Shown here: in pieces, positions 51,515 through 61,806 of the stretch
How the letters are laid out: the number at the start of each line of letters is the position of its first letter
How positions within the stretch are numbered: position 1 is the first letter of the stretch
Origin: an uncultured Synechococcaceae cyanobacterium
GTDB lineage: Bacteria; Cyanobacteriota; Cyanobacteriia; PCC-6307; Cyanobiaceae
Reading direction: 5' to 3'
NCBI GenBank assembly: GCA_902536065.1
Contig: CACAVZ010000004.1
Span: 62,001 to 126,000 of the forward strand
Length of the DNA: 64,000 nucleotides
Notes under the pieces: generated by a model
Database searches by the model: none
Seen by the model: the letters and a program-made list of their open reading frames with translations, nothing else
What the model was told of the DNA's origin: nothing
Position numbers and translations under genes: made by a program

Positions 51515-53131
51515 TTGGAATTAATTTCAAAAAAATCGATATTGATTATTGCTCCAAGCTTAATAGCAGAATCTTTATCGCTTAAGTTAACATCTCTAGA
51601 CCAAAATCTAGACATTAATTTTAATAATGGAATAGATGATAGAACTCCGGATTTAGTTATATGGAATGTTCTTAATTTCCAATCAGAAGATCTTATAAGG
51701 TTAGAATTATTAAAATTAAGAGAAAGATATGATGAGTCAAAGTTTCTTATAATACTTTCTGGCGAACTTGTTTATGAATCAAAAAATACTCCAACATTAA
51801 ATGCTGAAGGTTTTCTTTTAAATCCCGGTGCAGAAAAAGTTCTTGAATCTATCTATACCATTTTAAATGGTGGAAGGGTATTTGATATTGAAAATAATTC
51901 CCGAGTTCAATTAAAAAAAGATAAGACTCTCTCTTTTAGTCAAAAAGTTCTAACTTCAGGTCTAAAACAAATAGACACTGAAGTAGACTCTATATTCAAA
52001 TATATTAACTCTGAATCAACTCCAGAATTTTATAAATTCATTTTAAAAGGAAGATTAAGAGAGCTTATTACTGCTAAATCTTTTCTTATTTTCTTATGGG
52101 GTAATTCATTAGAACTTTATACAGAGGCAATTTACTCTGATAATAAAATTAATCTTGAAGATAAAAATACGGTATTTATTAAAGATAAAAATACTATAGA
52201 AATATGGAATTTAATTTTTGACCGACTAAAAGAAAGATATAGCTCAACTAACTTACAAGTTGAATTCAATAACACATCAATAATTCTCTCAGGGATAAAG
52301 AAAGAATTTATTTCACGTCTAATATGCAAAATGTTAGATGAGTTAGATAATTTATTGAAAAATATTAAGGAAAACTATAAGGAGAAAGATTTCAAAGATG
52401 ATTTAAATTCTCTTATAAAAGAACTCAAAGTTAATACAATTTCAAACATCACAGATAGCTATTTTAGATTAAAAAAAGGGAGCGAATCTATTTCAATAAA
52501 TGATTTTATTTATAGTGAAGTAAGTTGTGAAGAGATAGATAGAGAATCTCATGAACCAATAATGTTTATTGAGCCAATTATTAAAAATGAGGCTCTTGAC
52601 TATGATGGCAAATTACTACCACTATATGAAACAGAATCATTTTTAATCATTGAAAATATAATTTCAAATTGGATAATAAGGAACTGTAATTTATTAGCCT
52701 CTGAAGTATTTAATATTTGTTCATCTTGGCCTGAATTAAGAACAGTACTTATCAATCCTGAATTACAATCAACAAGGAATTTTGAAAGATTTAGAAATAA
52801 TATTAATAACTATAATCGTTGGCATGACTATATTTATATGCCTATCTACTTATATGAGAGTAAGCGAGAATATATTGATATTATAGATAAAGAATTCACT
52901 CGTTACTTTAAAAATGAAAATAGGGAGAAGGAATTAGAGAATCTAGAGTGGCTACAAAAACAAGTTACATTGTTAGTTGAGATAAGAGATGCCGTAGCAC
53001 CCCAGTTACAAGTTGCGGTAAAATATATCGGTAATCTTTTCGTAACTTTTCTTACTAAAGTCGTTGGCAAAGCTATCGGTTTAGTTGGGAAAGGAATCCT
53101 ACAAGGATTAGGAAGATCAAGTTCCAAGTAA
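51515..53131 (+). CDS. DUF3685/Ycf55-like protein
   Basis: A 538-residue protein. It starts with a response-regulator-like fold (KSILIIAPSLIAESLSLKL, then LVIWNVLNFQS and FLLNPGAEKVL) that lacks a clear phospho-acceptor Asp. The large C-terminal domain ends in a hydrophobic, glycine-rich tail (KVVGKAIGLVGKGILQGLG). This arrangement matches cyanobacterial and red-algal plastid DUF3685/Ycf55. The start is TTG at 51515. First gene of a long co-directional series. Function is not established. Confidence 0.78.
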   Translation: MELISKKSILIIAPSLIAESLSLKLTSLDQNLDINFNNGIDDRTPDLVIWNVLNFQSEDLIRLELLKLRERYDESKFLIILSGELVYESKNTPTLNAEGFLLNPGAEKVLESIYTILNGGRVFDIENNSRVQLKKDKTLSFSQKVLTSGLKQIDTEVDSIFKYINSESTPEFYKFILKGRLRELITAKSFLIFLWGNSLELYTEAIYSDNKINLEDKNTVFIKDKNTIEIWNLIFDRLKERYSSTNLQVEFNNTSIILSGIKKEFISRLICKMLDELDNLLKNIKENYKEKDFKDDLNSLIKELKVNTISNITDSYFRLKKGSESISINDFIYSEVSCEEIDRESHEPIMFIEPIIKNEALDYDGKLLPLYETESFLIIENIISNWIIRNCNLLASEVFNICSSWPELRTVLINPELQSTRNFERFRNNINNYNRWHDYIYMPIYLYESKREYIDIIDKEFTRYFKNENREKELENLEWLQKQVTLLVEIRDAVAPQLQVAVKYIGNLFVTFLTKVVGKAIGLVGKGILQGLGRSSSK

Positions 53132-53145
53132 GTTTTAAAACTTTA

Positions 53146-53697
53146 ATGAAAATAATTCAATGGATCCTAGTAGCATTAATTTTCTTAAATCCATATAAAG
53201 CAAATGCCTCTAGAGATTCTAATAGTTACGATGGCAACATCTTTCCAATTTATGCCGGTAATGGAGCGATAGTTCCACCTCAGACATCTCTTCAGGAATC
53301 ATTAAAAAATAAAAGAGTCGCAGTTTTATTTTTTTATCTTGATGATAGTTCCGATAGTAAAGCTATGGCTCCGATAATATCTGGTTTAGATTTGATATGG
53401 AGAAATAATATAGATATAATTGCTCTAACTACTGATGAATTACAGGCTAAAGAAAAGTCTGACCTCCCAAATGAACCTAATTATTATTGGAACGGATTAA
53501 TTCCACAAACCATTATTATCAACAGTGATGGTGAAGTTAAATATGATCAAAGTGGAATTATTAATATCGATGAATTAAACAAAGTCATAGGAGAACTAAA
53601 AGGGATTGATATAGCTGATACAGAATTTTCTGTTGAAAGTTTTAATGAATACAACAGTATAATTTCTGAAAAAAAAATAAAAAGAAAAATTAATTAA
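53146..53697 (+). CDS. Exported thioredoxin-fold protein without a CxxC site
   Basis: The signal sequence IIQWILVALIFLNPYKANA precedes a thioredoxin-like fold (KRVAVLFFYLDDSSDSKAM, IDIIALTTDEL and GLIPQTIIINSDGEV with a cis-Pro). The usual Cys-x2-Cys is absent, where Asp-Ser-Lys-Ala stands instead, so it is not an active disulfide reductase in the normal way. 183 aa. Probably lumenal or periplasmic, as in other cyanobacterial thylakoid proteins. It lies 14 bases after the DUF3685 gene. Confidence 0.78.
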   Translation: MKIIQWILVALIFLNPYKANASRDSNSYDGNIFPIYAGNGAIVPPQTSLQESLKNKRVAVLFFYLDDSSDSKAMAPIISGLDLIWRNNIDIIALTTDELQAKEKSDLPNEPNYYWNGLIPQTIIINSDGEVKYDQSGIINIDELNKVIGELKGIDIADTEFSVESFNEYNSIISEKKIKRKIN

Positions 53698-53702
53698 TAA
53701 AA

Positions 53703-54869
53703 ATGATATTACTAAATATCCTCTTAATTCTCTTAATTTTTCTAATTCTTTCAGATTTATATATTAAAAACTCACCCAAATCAAAGTTAGATTTGGTACC
53801 CATAAATTACAAAATCAAAAAAAAGGGCTATTTATACGAATTAATTATTGATTTAAAAATATCTAATCAAAGTAAAACAAAAGAAACAATGGTATCTAAT
53901 ATAAATTTTGAATTAGATTTTTTCAAAAGTAAAGATAACGAATATTGCCAAAATTTAAACTATCAAGAAGATATTTATATATACGATAATAATAAAATTA
54001 AGAATTTAAATAATTATTGGCCAACAACAATTATCAAGTCAAATTCAAAATTATTTATAAGAGTAATATATAAATTTAGCAATAATAATCTTAGTAAAAA
54101 AGTAAAATATTTATGGCTAAATGTATTTTGGGAGAACTATGGTCATTTTGGTATTTCTAAAAATAAGGATTGTTTATTAATTAATTTAGATGGTCAAAAA
54201 CAAAGACCGAAGGAAGTCTTTGAAATTCCAATAAATAATAAATATATAGCTTTTGCCATTAAAACTGACTTACTAGGCTGCTTTGATGACCCAGTAAATA
54301 CTGTGATTAAATACTGTAAAGGAATTGTAAAAAAGAATGATATTTTGACAATCGGTGAGAGTCCTCTTGCGATTATGCAAAATAGATATATTGCTCCTCA
54401 AAATTTAGAATGTAGTTTATTTTCGAAAGCTTTATGTTATTGTTTTCATCCCACAAGCAGTCTTGCAACAGCTTGTGGAATGCAATTGTTAATAAATAAA
54501 ATTGGCGTCACAAGAATAACCTATGCATTAATTATTGGATTTCTCTTTAAATTAATTGGTATTAAGGGGATGTTTTATAGATTAACCGGTTCAGAATCAT
54601 CTCTCATTGATGATATAAGCGGTACAGTCACACCTTACGACAAAAGTATAGTTATGGGTCCTCTCAATACCGATTTATTTTGTAAAAAGGTCGCAAAATA
54701 TCTAAATATAGATGTTGCTGTAGTCGATGTAAACGATCTTGGAGGTGTGAAAGTCTTAGCCAGTTCAAATAAAAGAGTAAATAAAATACTCAAAAGAAAC
54801 TTAATATCTAATCCAGCTGGCAATGGAGATGAAAAAACCCCTATAGTATTAATAAGAGAAAAAAAGTAA
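53703..54869 (+). CDS. CofE-like (F420-0:gamma-glutamyl ligase-family) membrane protein
   Basis: A 388-residue protein with an N-terminal membrane helix and an intermediate beta region. Its CofE-like domain has conserved motifs DILTIGESPLAIMQNRYI, KLIGIKGMFYRLTGSE, GTVTPYDKSIVMGP and AVVDVNDLGGVKVLASS. CofE adds glutamate to coenzyme F420-0, but cyanobacteria of this kind are not known to make F420, so the real substrate is probably different. ATG start; its stop directly precedes the next ATG. Confidence 0.8.
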   Translation: MILLNILLILLIFLILSDLYIKNSPKSKLDLVPINYKIKKKGYLYELIIDLKISNQSKTKETMVSNINFELDFFKSKDNEYCQNLNYQEDIYIYDNNKIKNLNNYWPTTIIKSNSKLFIRVIYKFSNNNLSKKVKYLWLNVFWENYGHFGISKNKDCLLINLDGQKQRPKEVFEIPINNKYIAFAIKTDLLGCFDDPVNTVIKYCKGIVKKNDILTIGESPLAIMQNRYIAPQNLECSLFSKALCYCFHPTSSLATACGMQLLINKIGVTRITYALIIGFLFKLIGIKGMFYRLTGSESSLIDDISGTVTPYDKSIVMGPLNTDLFCKKVAKYLNIDVAVVDVNDLGGVKVLASSNKRVNKILKRNLISNPAGNGDEKTPIVLIREKK

Positions 54870-55925
54870 ATGAAAAAAGATACCTCTTATTCTTTTGAAT
54901 CTAAGAAAGGAATGGAAGTAACTTTTGAAGAACTCCATATAAGGCACATTAACCTTTTACTAGATATTAAAAATAAGGAATTAAATAGTTGGTTTTTAAA
55001 GATGGCAATTATTAATACCTTTGATGACTTAAAAATTTTCTTAAATAATCTCAAGAAAAATAAAAATAAATGCATAATTGCTATATCTGGAAGCGAAATA
55101 ATTGGTTATTTAAATATTTTTCCTCTAAATAAAAAAAAGACTTGCTTAAAAATATCTAATCCCAGTTTAATTAACAGCAATTGTTCTTTAACAGATAAAC
55201 AATTAACTTTAGGATTGATAAAAAAATCTATCTCAATAAAAGAAATCAAAACTTCAAGTTGGATAATTAATTCTGATATAAACAATGTTGACCTTATATC
55301 AATCTCAAGAGAATTAGGCTTTCAGCCTTTAGGAGAGATAATACTTTGGGATGGTTGTGATCTAAATAAATCTATAAATCCAAATACCCATGACTATGCA
55401 TTTATTAATGAATTTCAAAACATTAATAAACAAAATATATTGAAAATAGTAAATTTCATAAGATCAAATCAATCTCCCTTAATAAGAAATGTTTTAGATT
55501 TTGATCAAGATGACATTCTTAAAAGGAATAACTCAAAAAGTGGTGCCTTAATATATGAAAATTCTGTTTTATGTACAATTTTAAAAGATATAAATTATCA
55601 AAACGAAGAAATTTATACTTTAACTTTAAGTAGATATTGGGATAAGAGATTCAATTCAGTTTTAAAAGAATTTATAAAAAGATTTTTTGAAAAATCTCCT
55701 GTTTCATATTTAAAAACCTATAAAGAAAATTCTCAATTAAATCTTTTTCTTGAAGAATGTAATCTCAAAGAAAAAAATCAAGAAATTATCCTTATCAGGA
55801 ACACCATAGTTAAGAATGCCGCCAAACAAGTAAATAAAATAAATCAATCTTTGGAATCTATCTTTGAAAAATTAAGTCCACAAGGTAATCCATATCCATC
55901 TCCTTTTCCATTAAAAACAAAGTGA
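54870..55925 (+). CDS. GNAT-like protein
   Basis: A 351-residue soluble protein. The first half contains [20 protein letters not shown] and [27 protein letters not shown], which resemble a GNAT acetyltransferase fold ending with the usual N-terminal-Gly-Phe-x-Pro strand. The second half may be a second, degenerate copy. No clear acetyl-CoA pyrophosphate loop is seen, so catalysis is uncertain. The ATG follows the CofE-like stop with no gap; the stop overlaps ruvX by 4 bases. Confidence 0.6.
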   Translation: MKKDTSYSFESKKGMEVTFEELHIRHINLLLDIKNKELNSWFLKMAIINTFDDLKIFLNNLKKNKNKCIIAISGSEIIGYLNIFPLNKKKTCLKISNPSLINSNCSLTDKQLTLGLIKKSISIKEIKTSSWIINSDINNVDLISISRELGFQPLGEIILWDGCDLNKSINPNTHDYAFINEFQNINKQNILKIVNFIRSNQSPLIRNVLDFDQDDILKRNNSKSGALIYENSVLCTILKDINYQNEEIYTLTLSRYWDKRFNSVLKEFIKRFFEKSPVSYLKTYKENSQLNLFLEECNLKEKNQEIILIRNTIVKNAAKQVNKINQSLESIFEKLSPQGNPYPSPFPLKTK

Positions 55926-56356
55926 AATTTTGCAAACCCAAACCCAAGTCAATTCTAAGTCTGGATGTTGGCACCAAAAGAATAGGATTAGCTTATTGTG
56001 ATCCCCTCTTTATTACATCAAATATACTGCCGGCAGTAAAAAGGTTTGAAAATAATCAGGAGATTAAAATCATTAAAAATTATATAGATAAATTTTATTT
56101 GACTGGTTTTATTGTGGGTATTCCTCTTGATGATGAAGGTCAAATGACCACCCAAGCTATTGACTGTAAAAATTACGGCCAACTACTTTCAAATGAATTA
56201 AAACTGCCTTTTTCTTTCGTCAACGAACATAGTTCAACTTGGGAATCTTCAAATAGATTCGGAATAAAGAAAGATAAATCAGGATTGATTGATAGTTTTT
56301 CAGCAAAAATAATACTTGAACAATGGATCGAAGAAGGTCCTGAATTAGAAGAATAA
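55922..56356 (+). CDS. ruvX: Putative pre-16S rRNA nuclease / Holliday junction resolvase YqgF (RuvX)
   Basis: RNase H-fold nuclease. The motifs [33 protein letters not shown] and [14 protein letters not shown] with a final acidic helix ([14 protein letters not shown]) match YqgF. 144 aa. The start is GTG at 55922 and overlaps the GNAT-like gene's stop. Confidence 0.93.
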   Translation: MKFCKPKPKSILSLDVGTKRIGLAYCDPLFITSNILPAVKRFENNQEIKIIKNYIDKFYLTGFIVGIPLDDEGQMTTQAIDCKNYGQLLSNELKLPFSFVNEHSSTWESSNRFGIKKDKSGLIDSFSAKIILEQWIEEGPELEE

Positions 56357-56409
56357 ACTGGTAAACGTCAGATAAAATATTAGTATTAAAAAGGATAGAT
56401 AATTTTTAA

Positions 56410-56946
56410 ATGAAAGAAACAAACTCAAATGATAATTATGATGCACAAACAATAATATTAAATGACTCAAATGGAAACGAAATATTTTGTTATCTAGAAC
56501 AATTAGTAAGTGTTGAAGGACAAGAATATGCCTTATTAACCCCAGTTGATACACCAGTAAGTCTTTTCAAGATAAATGAAAGAGATGAACCTGAATTAAT
56601 TGAGAAAATTGATAAAAATGAACAAATCCTAAAAAATGCTGAAGCGGTACTCCAAGAACATGATTTAAGACTTATCAGATCAGCAGTTACATTAACAGTA
56701 TCAGGAGAACTTGAAGAACCAATTTATGATGAATTAGAAGAAGATTATGCAGATGATGATAGTGAGAGTTATGAATTACTTGTTAACTTTAATCTTTTTG
56801 AGGAAGAATATGGCTTATATATTCCGCTAGATCCATTTTTTATAGTAGGCAAATTAAAAGATAAAGGTGCCTTATTAGTTGAGGATGATGAGTTCGATAA
56901 AATTCAACCTTTGATTGAAACTGAGCTTGAAAAAAGTAGTTCTTGA
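56410..56946 (+). CDS. DUF3727 (DUF1292-like) acidic protein
   Basis: A 178-residue very acidic protein. The first part (TIILNDSNGNEIFCYLEQLVSVEGQEYALLTPVDTPV) is a DUF1292-like fold, and the rest, rich in Glu and Asp, carries YELLVNFNLFEEEYGLYIPLDPFFIVGKL, typical of cyanobacterial DUF3727. ATG start. It is 53 bases downstream of ruvX and 5 bases upstream of the HAD gene. Function unknown. Confidence 0.82.
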   Translation: MKETNSNDNYDAQTIILNDSNGNEIFCYLEQLVSVEGQEYALLTPVDTPVSLFKINERDEPELIEKIDKNEQILKNAEAVLQEHDLRLIRSAVTLTVSGELEEPIYDELEEDYADDDSESYELLVNFNLFEEEYGLYIPLDPFFIVGKLKDKGALLVEDDEFDKIQPLIETELEKSSS

Positions 56947-56951
56947 AATAA

Positions 56952-57446
56952 ATGAGATCTATCCTAAAAATCAATTGGGATTCAAATTTACCAATATATT
57001 CGATTTCTCAATCTGAATTGCAAAAAATAGGAATTCATTCTTTATTAATCGACGTGGATGGGACTCTAGTAAATAGAAAATCAAATATGGTTCCAAAAGC
57101 TGTAAAAAATTGGATCAGAGAATCTAATAAATTTTTCTCCTTATATTTAATAAGTAATAATCCATCAAAAAAAAGGATCTCGAAAATAGCAAAAGAATTA
57201 AATTTAAGGTACAAATACAATGCATCAAAACCAACAAAAAAAGTAACTTTATCTGCCATAAAAGAAATTGGCAGTGAGCCAAAAAATATAGCCATTATTG
57301 GCGACAGGATTTTTACAGATATTATTGTTGGGAATAGGTGTAATATAAAAACAATATTAGTTAAACGATTAAAGAAGGATGGCTTGCCTATAAAATTTAA
57401 TTTAACTTTGACAATTGAAAAATTAATTTCTCATTTTATAAAATGA
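56952..57446 (+). CDS. YqeG-family HAD phosphatase
   Basis: HAD superfamily, class III-like. Motif I is [12 protein letters not shown], motif II is LISNN, then KPTKKV and motif IV is [17 protein letters not shown]. 164 aa. YqeG-type proteins dephosphorylate small substrates, and plant relatives act on phosphatidylglycerolphosphate, so a PGP phosphatase role that complements pgsA is possible. The stop overlaps the proB ATG by 4 bases. Confidence 0.88.
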   Translation: MRSILKINWDSNLPIYSISQSELQKIGIHSLLIDVDGTLVNRKSNMVPKAVKNWIRESNKFFSLYLISNNPSKKRISKIAKELNLRYKYNASKPTKKVTLSAIKEIGSEPKNIAIIGDRIFTDIIVGNRCNIKTILVKRLKKDGLPIKFNLTLTIEKLISHFIK

Positions 57447-58525
57447 AAACTTGGGTTATAAAAATTGGTACTAGTATTTTAAGAGGAACAGAGGAAACAT
57501 CTACAGAAGAAGTTATTGAAACCCTTTGTAGAGCCTTTAAAAATTTTCTTACAAAAGGGAATAAATTAATTCTAGTAACTAGTGGAGCCGTTGGATTAGG
57601 TTGCCAAAAATTAAATATTAAAAAAAGACCAAATGATTTAAGCACACTTCAAGCTACTGCTGCAGTTGGTCAAGTTAATTTAATGTCTTTGTACGATAAA
57701 GTGTTTAATGAATTAGGTCACAATATTGCACAAATTTTAATTACGAAAGCTGATTTCAATTCACGAGAATCCTTCAATAACGCTTCTAAAACTTTAAAAA
57801 GATTAATCGATTTGAATGTTATTCCAATAGTAAATGAAAATGATACCGTAGCTAATGAAGAGCTTAAATATGGAGATAATGATACCCTTTCTGCTTTAGT
57901 TGCCTTGGCTATAAATGCTAACAAGCTTATTTTATTAACAGATATTGAAAATTTATACTCAAAAGATCCACGTAATAATAAGGACGCTCAACCTATTAAA
58001 GAAGTCCATAATAGTGAATTAAAAGATATCAAAGATAAAAATACTCAAAACTCAAATAATGAATGGGGAACAGGAGGCATTTCTACAAAATTAATTTCTG
58101 CAGAAATAGCAACAAAAGGAGGAGTCGAAGTCCAACTAGTTGATGGAACTAATAAAAAAAACTTAATTGATATTTTTAATGATAATAAAATTGGAACTTT
58201 ATTTTATCCAGTAGAAAAACCTATAGGAAACAAAAAAAGTTGGCTTTCACATGCAATTCAAACCGTAGGGAAAATTACTTTAGATGATGGCGCTTCTTTT
58301 GCAATCAAAAAAAAAGGTGCCTCACTTTTAGCGGTTGGTGTTAAGAATGTAGAAGGAAACTTTACTATTAATCAGGCAGTTAAAATCGTAAATACAAATG
58401 ATAAAGAAGTTGCAAAAGGTTTAGTATCAATAAGTAGCGACAAATTAAGAAGTATCTTAAATAATAAAGAAAATAACAACTCCTCGATAATTGTCGTACA
58501 TAGAGATGTTCTTGCTCTCTCTTAG
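57443..58525 (+). CDS. proB: Glutamate 5-kinase
   Basis: First step of proline synthesis. The amino-acid kinase domain has [51 protein letters not shown] and the [15 protein letters not shown] block. A C-terminal PUA domain begins [11 protein letters not shown]. 360 aa, full length. It overlaps the YqeG-family gene by ATGA, so the genes are translated together. ATG start at 57443. Confidence 0.95.
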   Translation: MKTWVIKIGTSILRGTEETSTEEVIETLCRAFKNFLTKGNKLILVTSGAVGLGCQKLNIKKRPNDLSTLQATAAVGQVNLMSLYDKVFNELGHNIAQILITKADFNSRESFNNASKTLKRLIDLNVIPIVNENDTVANEELKYGDNDTLSALVALAINANKLILLTDIENLYSKDPRNNKDAQPIKEVHNSELKDIKDKNTQNSNNEWGTGGISTKLISAEIATKGGVEVQLVDGTNKKNLIDIFNDNKIGTLFYPVEKPIGNKKSWLSHAIQTVGKITLDDGASFAIKKKGASLLAVGVKNVEGNFTINQAVKIVNTNDKEVAKGLVSISSDKLRSILNNKENNNSSIIVVHRDVLALS

Positions 58526-58544
58526 AAAAAATTAAAACTGAAAA

Positions 58545-59579
58545 ATGCTTTTAAGTGATTTAGTTGATCTAATAAAAAAAGGAAATTCAAATTTTATTAG
58601 TGCCAATATTTTCGAAGATTTAAATATAGATGATGCTGCCTCATTAGATTTTGCAGTTAAACATCAAATATCTTTTTTAGAAGAAAATAATATTCTTAAA
58701 GAAAAATTAGATCAAACTAAAGCATCAGCAATAATAACTACTAACAACGATGAAATCGTTAGTGCCCTAAAGAAACTCAATATATCAAATATAATTGTTA
58801 AAAATCCAAGAATTGCATTTGCAGAAGTATTGGATTGTTTATATAAAACTATCAATTTCAAACCAGGAATTCATGTTTCAGCAGTTATAGATAAAACAGC
58901 AATAATTGGAGCAGATTGCCATATTGGACCTAATGTCTATATTGGAGAAAATACTGTAATTGGAGAAAATAATCGTATTCTCCCTGGATCATCAATTTTA
59001 GGCAATGTTCGAATAGGAAATAATAATATAATTCATCCAAATTGTGTTATTTACGAAAATACCACTCTAAAAAATAATTGTGTAATTAATTCAAATTCTG
59101 TTATTGGATCAGAGGGATTTGGTTTTATTCCTGAAAATGGCAAATGGGTAAAGATGCCGCAAAAAGGTGGTGTAAAAATAATGAGTTTTGTAGAAATTGG
59201 AACTAATTGTTGTATTGATAGACCCGCAGTTGGATTTACTTTTATTGATGAGGGAACAAAGTTGGATAATTTAATACAAATAGGTCATGGCGTAAAAATT
59301 GGAAAGAATTGTGCATTTGCAGCTCAAGTTGGTATCGCTGGAGGAGCAAATATTGGAGATGGTGTTATTTTGGCAGGGCAAGTAGGAGTCAATAATAGAG
59401 TAAAAGTTGGTAATAATGTCATTGCGAGTTCAAAATGCGGAATCCATTGTGACATAGAAGATGGTAAGGTAATAAGTGGTTTCCCTGCGATGGAAAATAA
59501 ATCATGGCTAAGGAGTTCAAGTATTTTTAAAAAATTACCAGAATTAGCAAAAAAACTTAGACAATTAGACGAGCAATAA
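58545..59579 (+). CDS. lpxD: UDP-3-O-acylglucosamine N-acyltransferase LpxD
   Basis: Third enzyme of lipid A synthesis. The uridine-binding N-terminal domain is followed by left-handed beta-helix hexapeptide repeats (IIGADCHIGPNVYIGENTVIG, NNCVINSNSVIGSEGFGFIP). The catalytic His lies in LIQIGHGVKIG. 344 aa. Indicates a Gram-negative lipopolysaccharide. ATG start, 19 bases after proB. Confidence 0.94.
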   Translation: MLLSDLVDLIKKGNSNFISANIFEDLNIDDAASLDFAVKHQISFLEENNILKEKLDQTKASAIITTNNDEIVSALKKLNISNIIVKNPRIAFAEVLDCLYKTINFKPGIHVSAVIDKTAIIGADCHIGPNVYIGENTVIGENNRILPGSSILGNVRIGNNNIIHPNCVIYENTTLKNNCVINSNSVIGSEGFGFIPENGKWVKMPQKGGVKIMSFVEIGTNCCIDRPAVGFTFIDEGTKLDNLIQIGHGVKIGKNCAFAAQVGIAGGANIGDGVILAGQVGVNNRVKVGNNVIASSKCGIHCDIEDGKVISGFPAMENKSWLRSSSIFKKLPELAKKLRQLDEQ

Positions 59580-59607
59580 TTTATTGTTCTATTAAACAAA
59601 AATTTAA

Positions 59608-60681
59608 ATGAAGAAATATAAGATTGTTTTATTGTCAGGAGACGGAATTGGACCAGAGATTTCAGAAGTTTCAAAAAATGTTTTAAAAAAGCTTTCAAAA
59701 AATCATAATTTCGATATTGAGATTATTGAAAAATTATTTGGAGGGATAGCATATGAAAAATATGGTATTCCTGCTCCGGATGAGACACTAGATCAATGCA
59801 AAAAAAGTGATGCAGTACTTTTAGCATGTGTTGGAGATATTAAATATGATTCTCTTGCAAGAGAATTAAGGCCAGAAAGTGGGTTACTAAAGTTAAGATC
59901 TGCCCTAAACCTTTTCGCAAATATAAGGCCTGTCAAAATAAGAAAATCTCTTTTGGAAGCAAGTACATTAAAAAAAGAAATCGTTGAGCATGTAGATCTT
60001 ATTGTTGTAAGAGAATTAATAGGAGGAATTTATTTTGGGAAACCAAGAGGACATATAACAAATATAAAAATCCCAAAAGCTTTCAATACGATGGTTTATG
60101 ATGCGACCGAAATAGAAAGAATAACTGAAATAGCAATAAGAATTGCTAACCAAAGAAATAAAAAAATATGTTCTGTTGATAAATCAAACGTTCTTGAGGT
60201 TAGTCAATTGTGGAGAGATACAGTTTTAAATATCACCTCAAGAGATAAAAATATATCTCTAAGCAATATGTACGTTGATAATGCAGCAATGCAATTAGTT
60301 AGAGATCCTGGTCAATTTGATGTGATTTTAACTAGTAATTTATTTGGAGATATTTTAAGCGATTTAGCCGCAATGTTAACTGGTTCTATTGGTATGCTTC
60401 CATCAGCTTCTCTAAACAATAATGGCCCAGGCGTTTTTGAACCTGTTCATGGTTCGGCTCCTGATATAGCTGGTAAAAACATAGCTAATCCTATTGCAAT
60501 GCTTTTATCTGCTTCCATGATGTTAAAAATCGGATTAAATGAAGAAGAAGCTGCAGAAAATTTAGAAACTGCCATTGATAAAGTTTTATCAAAAGGATTT
60601 AGAACAGCAGATTTAGCTGATGGGTCAACTGAAGTTTTATCTTGCAGTGAAATTGGAGATAAAATAATTGATGAAATTTAA
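59608..60681 (+). CDS. leuB: 3-isopropylmalate dehydrogenase
   Basis: Leucine biosynthesis. The start KIVLLSGDGIGPEISEV, the substrate region LRPESGLLKLRSALNLFANIRPVKI, VVRELIGGIYFGKPRG, and the NAD-site block FEPVHGSAPDIAGKNIANPIAMLLSASMM are canonical. Metal-site acidic residues lie in LTSNLFGDILSDLAAM. 357 aa, full length. ATG start at 59608. Confidence 0.96.
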   Translation: MKKYKIVLLSGDGIGPEISEVSKNVLKKLSKNHNFDIEIIEKLFGGIAYEKYGIPAPDETLDQCKKSDAVLLACVGDIKYDSLARELRPESGLLKLRSALNLFANIRPVKIRKSLLEASTLKKEIVEHVDLIVVRELIGGIYFGKPRGHITNIKIPKAFNTMVYDATEIERITEIAIRIANQRNKKICSVDKSNVLEVSQLWRDTVLNITSRDKNISLSNMYVDNAAMQLVRDPGQFDVILTSNLFGDILSDLAAMLTGSIGMLPSASLNNNGPGVFEPVHGSAPDIAGKNIANPIAMLLSASMMLKIGLNEEEAAENLETAIDKVLSKGFRTADLADGSTEVLSCSEIGDKIIDEI

Positions 60682-60770
60682 AAAAAAATTAATAAATAAA
60701 AAAATATTTTTAAGTAAAACATAAAGTTGGCATATGACCTGTCAGAATCATTAAATATTGTTTTTAAAAA

Positions 60771-61667
60771 ATGTCAAAACGTCATCCAGTAGTTGCTGTA
60801 ACAGGATCTTCAGGAGCAGGAACAAGTACAGTAAAAAGAGCCTTTGAGCATATTTTTGCCAGAGAAGATATTGTTCCCGCCGTTGTTGAAGGTGATAGTT
60901 ACCACAGATTTGAAAGAATGCCTATGAAAAAAGCTATGGCAGACGCTCTTGCAAAAGGTGAAAATTTTTCTCATTTTGGTCCAGAGGCTAATCTTTTTGA
61001 CAAGTTAGAAGAACTTTTTAAAATCTATGGTGAAACTGGAGGAGGAAAGAAAAGATATTATCTACATAGTCTTGAAGAAGCAGAAGAACATAATACAAGA
61101 CTTGGGACATCCCTAGAACCTGGACAATTTACTCCATGGGAAGACATTCCTGAGGAAACAGACGTACTTTTTTATGAAGGTTTGCACGGCGGAGTAGAAG
61201 GTGATGGATATAATGTGGCATCTTATGCTGATTTACTTGTTGGAGTTGTTCCAATAACAAATTTAGAGTGGATTCAAAAAATCCATAGAGATAACGCAGA
61301 AAGAGGTTACTCAGCGGAAACCATTGTGGATACGATATTGAGAAGAATGCCTGATTATATAAATCACATCTGTCCACAATTCAGCAAAACCGATATTAAT
61401 TTCCAAAGAATTCCCACAATTGACACTTCAAATCCTTTCATTTGCAGAAATATCCCAACTCCTGATGAGAGCTTTGTGATCATACATTTCAGAAAAGGGG
61501 CAAGAGAGAAATGGGGTATTGATTTTCAATACTTGCTTGGAATGATTAACGATTCATTTATGTCAAGTCCAACAAGTATCGTTGTAAATGGAGGGAAAAT
61601 GGGTTTCGCAATGGAACTAATTCTTACTCCAATAATTCATAAAATGATTGAGGAGAAAAATAAATAA
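60771..61667 (+). CDS. prk: Phosphoribulokinase, class I (proteobacterial type)
   Basis: Calvin cycle enzyme making ribulose-1,5-bisphosphate. The P-loop is VAVTGSSGAGTSTVKRAFE. EGDSYHRFERMPMK carries the substrate-site residues and LFYEGLHGGVEGDGYNVASYAD and EWIQKIHRDNAERGYSAE follow. The sequence aligns with short class I PRKs of proteobacteria (octameric, about 290 aa), not the class II cyanobacterial/plant enzyme. The redox Cys pair near the P-loop of class II PRK is absent. 298 aa, ATG start. Confidence 0.93.
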   Translation: MSKRHPVVAVTGSSGAGTSTVKRAFEHIFAREDIVPAVVEGDSYHRFERMPMKKAMADALAKGENFSHFGPEANLFDKLEELFKIYGETGGGKKRYYLHSLEEAEEHNTRLGTSLEPGQFTPWEDIPEETDVLFYEGLHGGVEGDGYNVASYADLLVGVVPITNLEWIQKIHRDNAERGYSAETIVDTILRRMPDYINHICPQFSKTDINFQRIPTIDTSNPFICRNIPTPDESFVIIHFRKGAREKWGIDFQYLLGMINDSFMSSPTSIVVNGGKMGFAMELILTPIIHKMIEEKNK

Positions 61668-61710
61668 TAATTAATTTCGATTATTAACTCAAAAAATTAT
61701 ATTTTTAACT

Positions 61711-61742
61711 TTGAGGAGTTTCTAATTTAGAAAATCTCAAAT
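61711..61742 (+). terminator. Imperfect inverted repeat between prk and accD
   Basis: TTTGAG (61711-61716) pairs with CTCAAA (61737-61742), and TTTCTA with TAGAAA inside, separated by a small asymmetric internal loop. It lies 44 bases after the prk stop. No long T-run follows, so it could be a weak terminator or part of the accD leader. Confidence 0.4.
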
Positions 61743-61806
61743 ATTTATATATCTTTCTTGATAAAAGTACCTAACTTAGATTTAAATAGAAAAAAAAGGA
61801 AACGTT

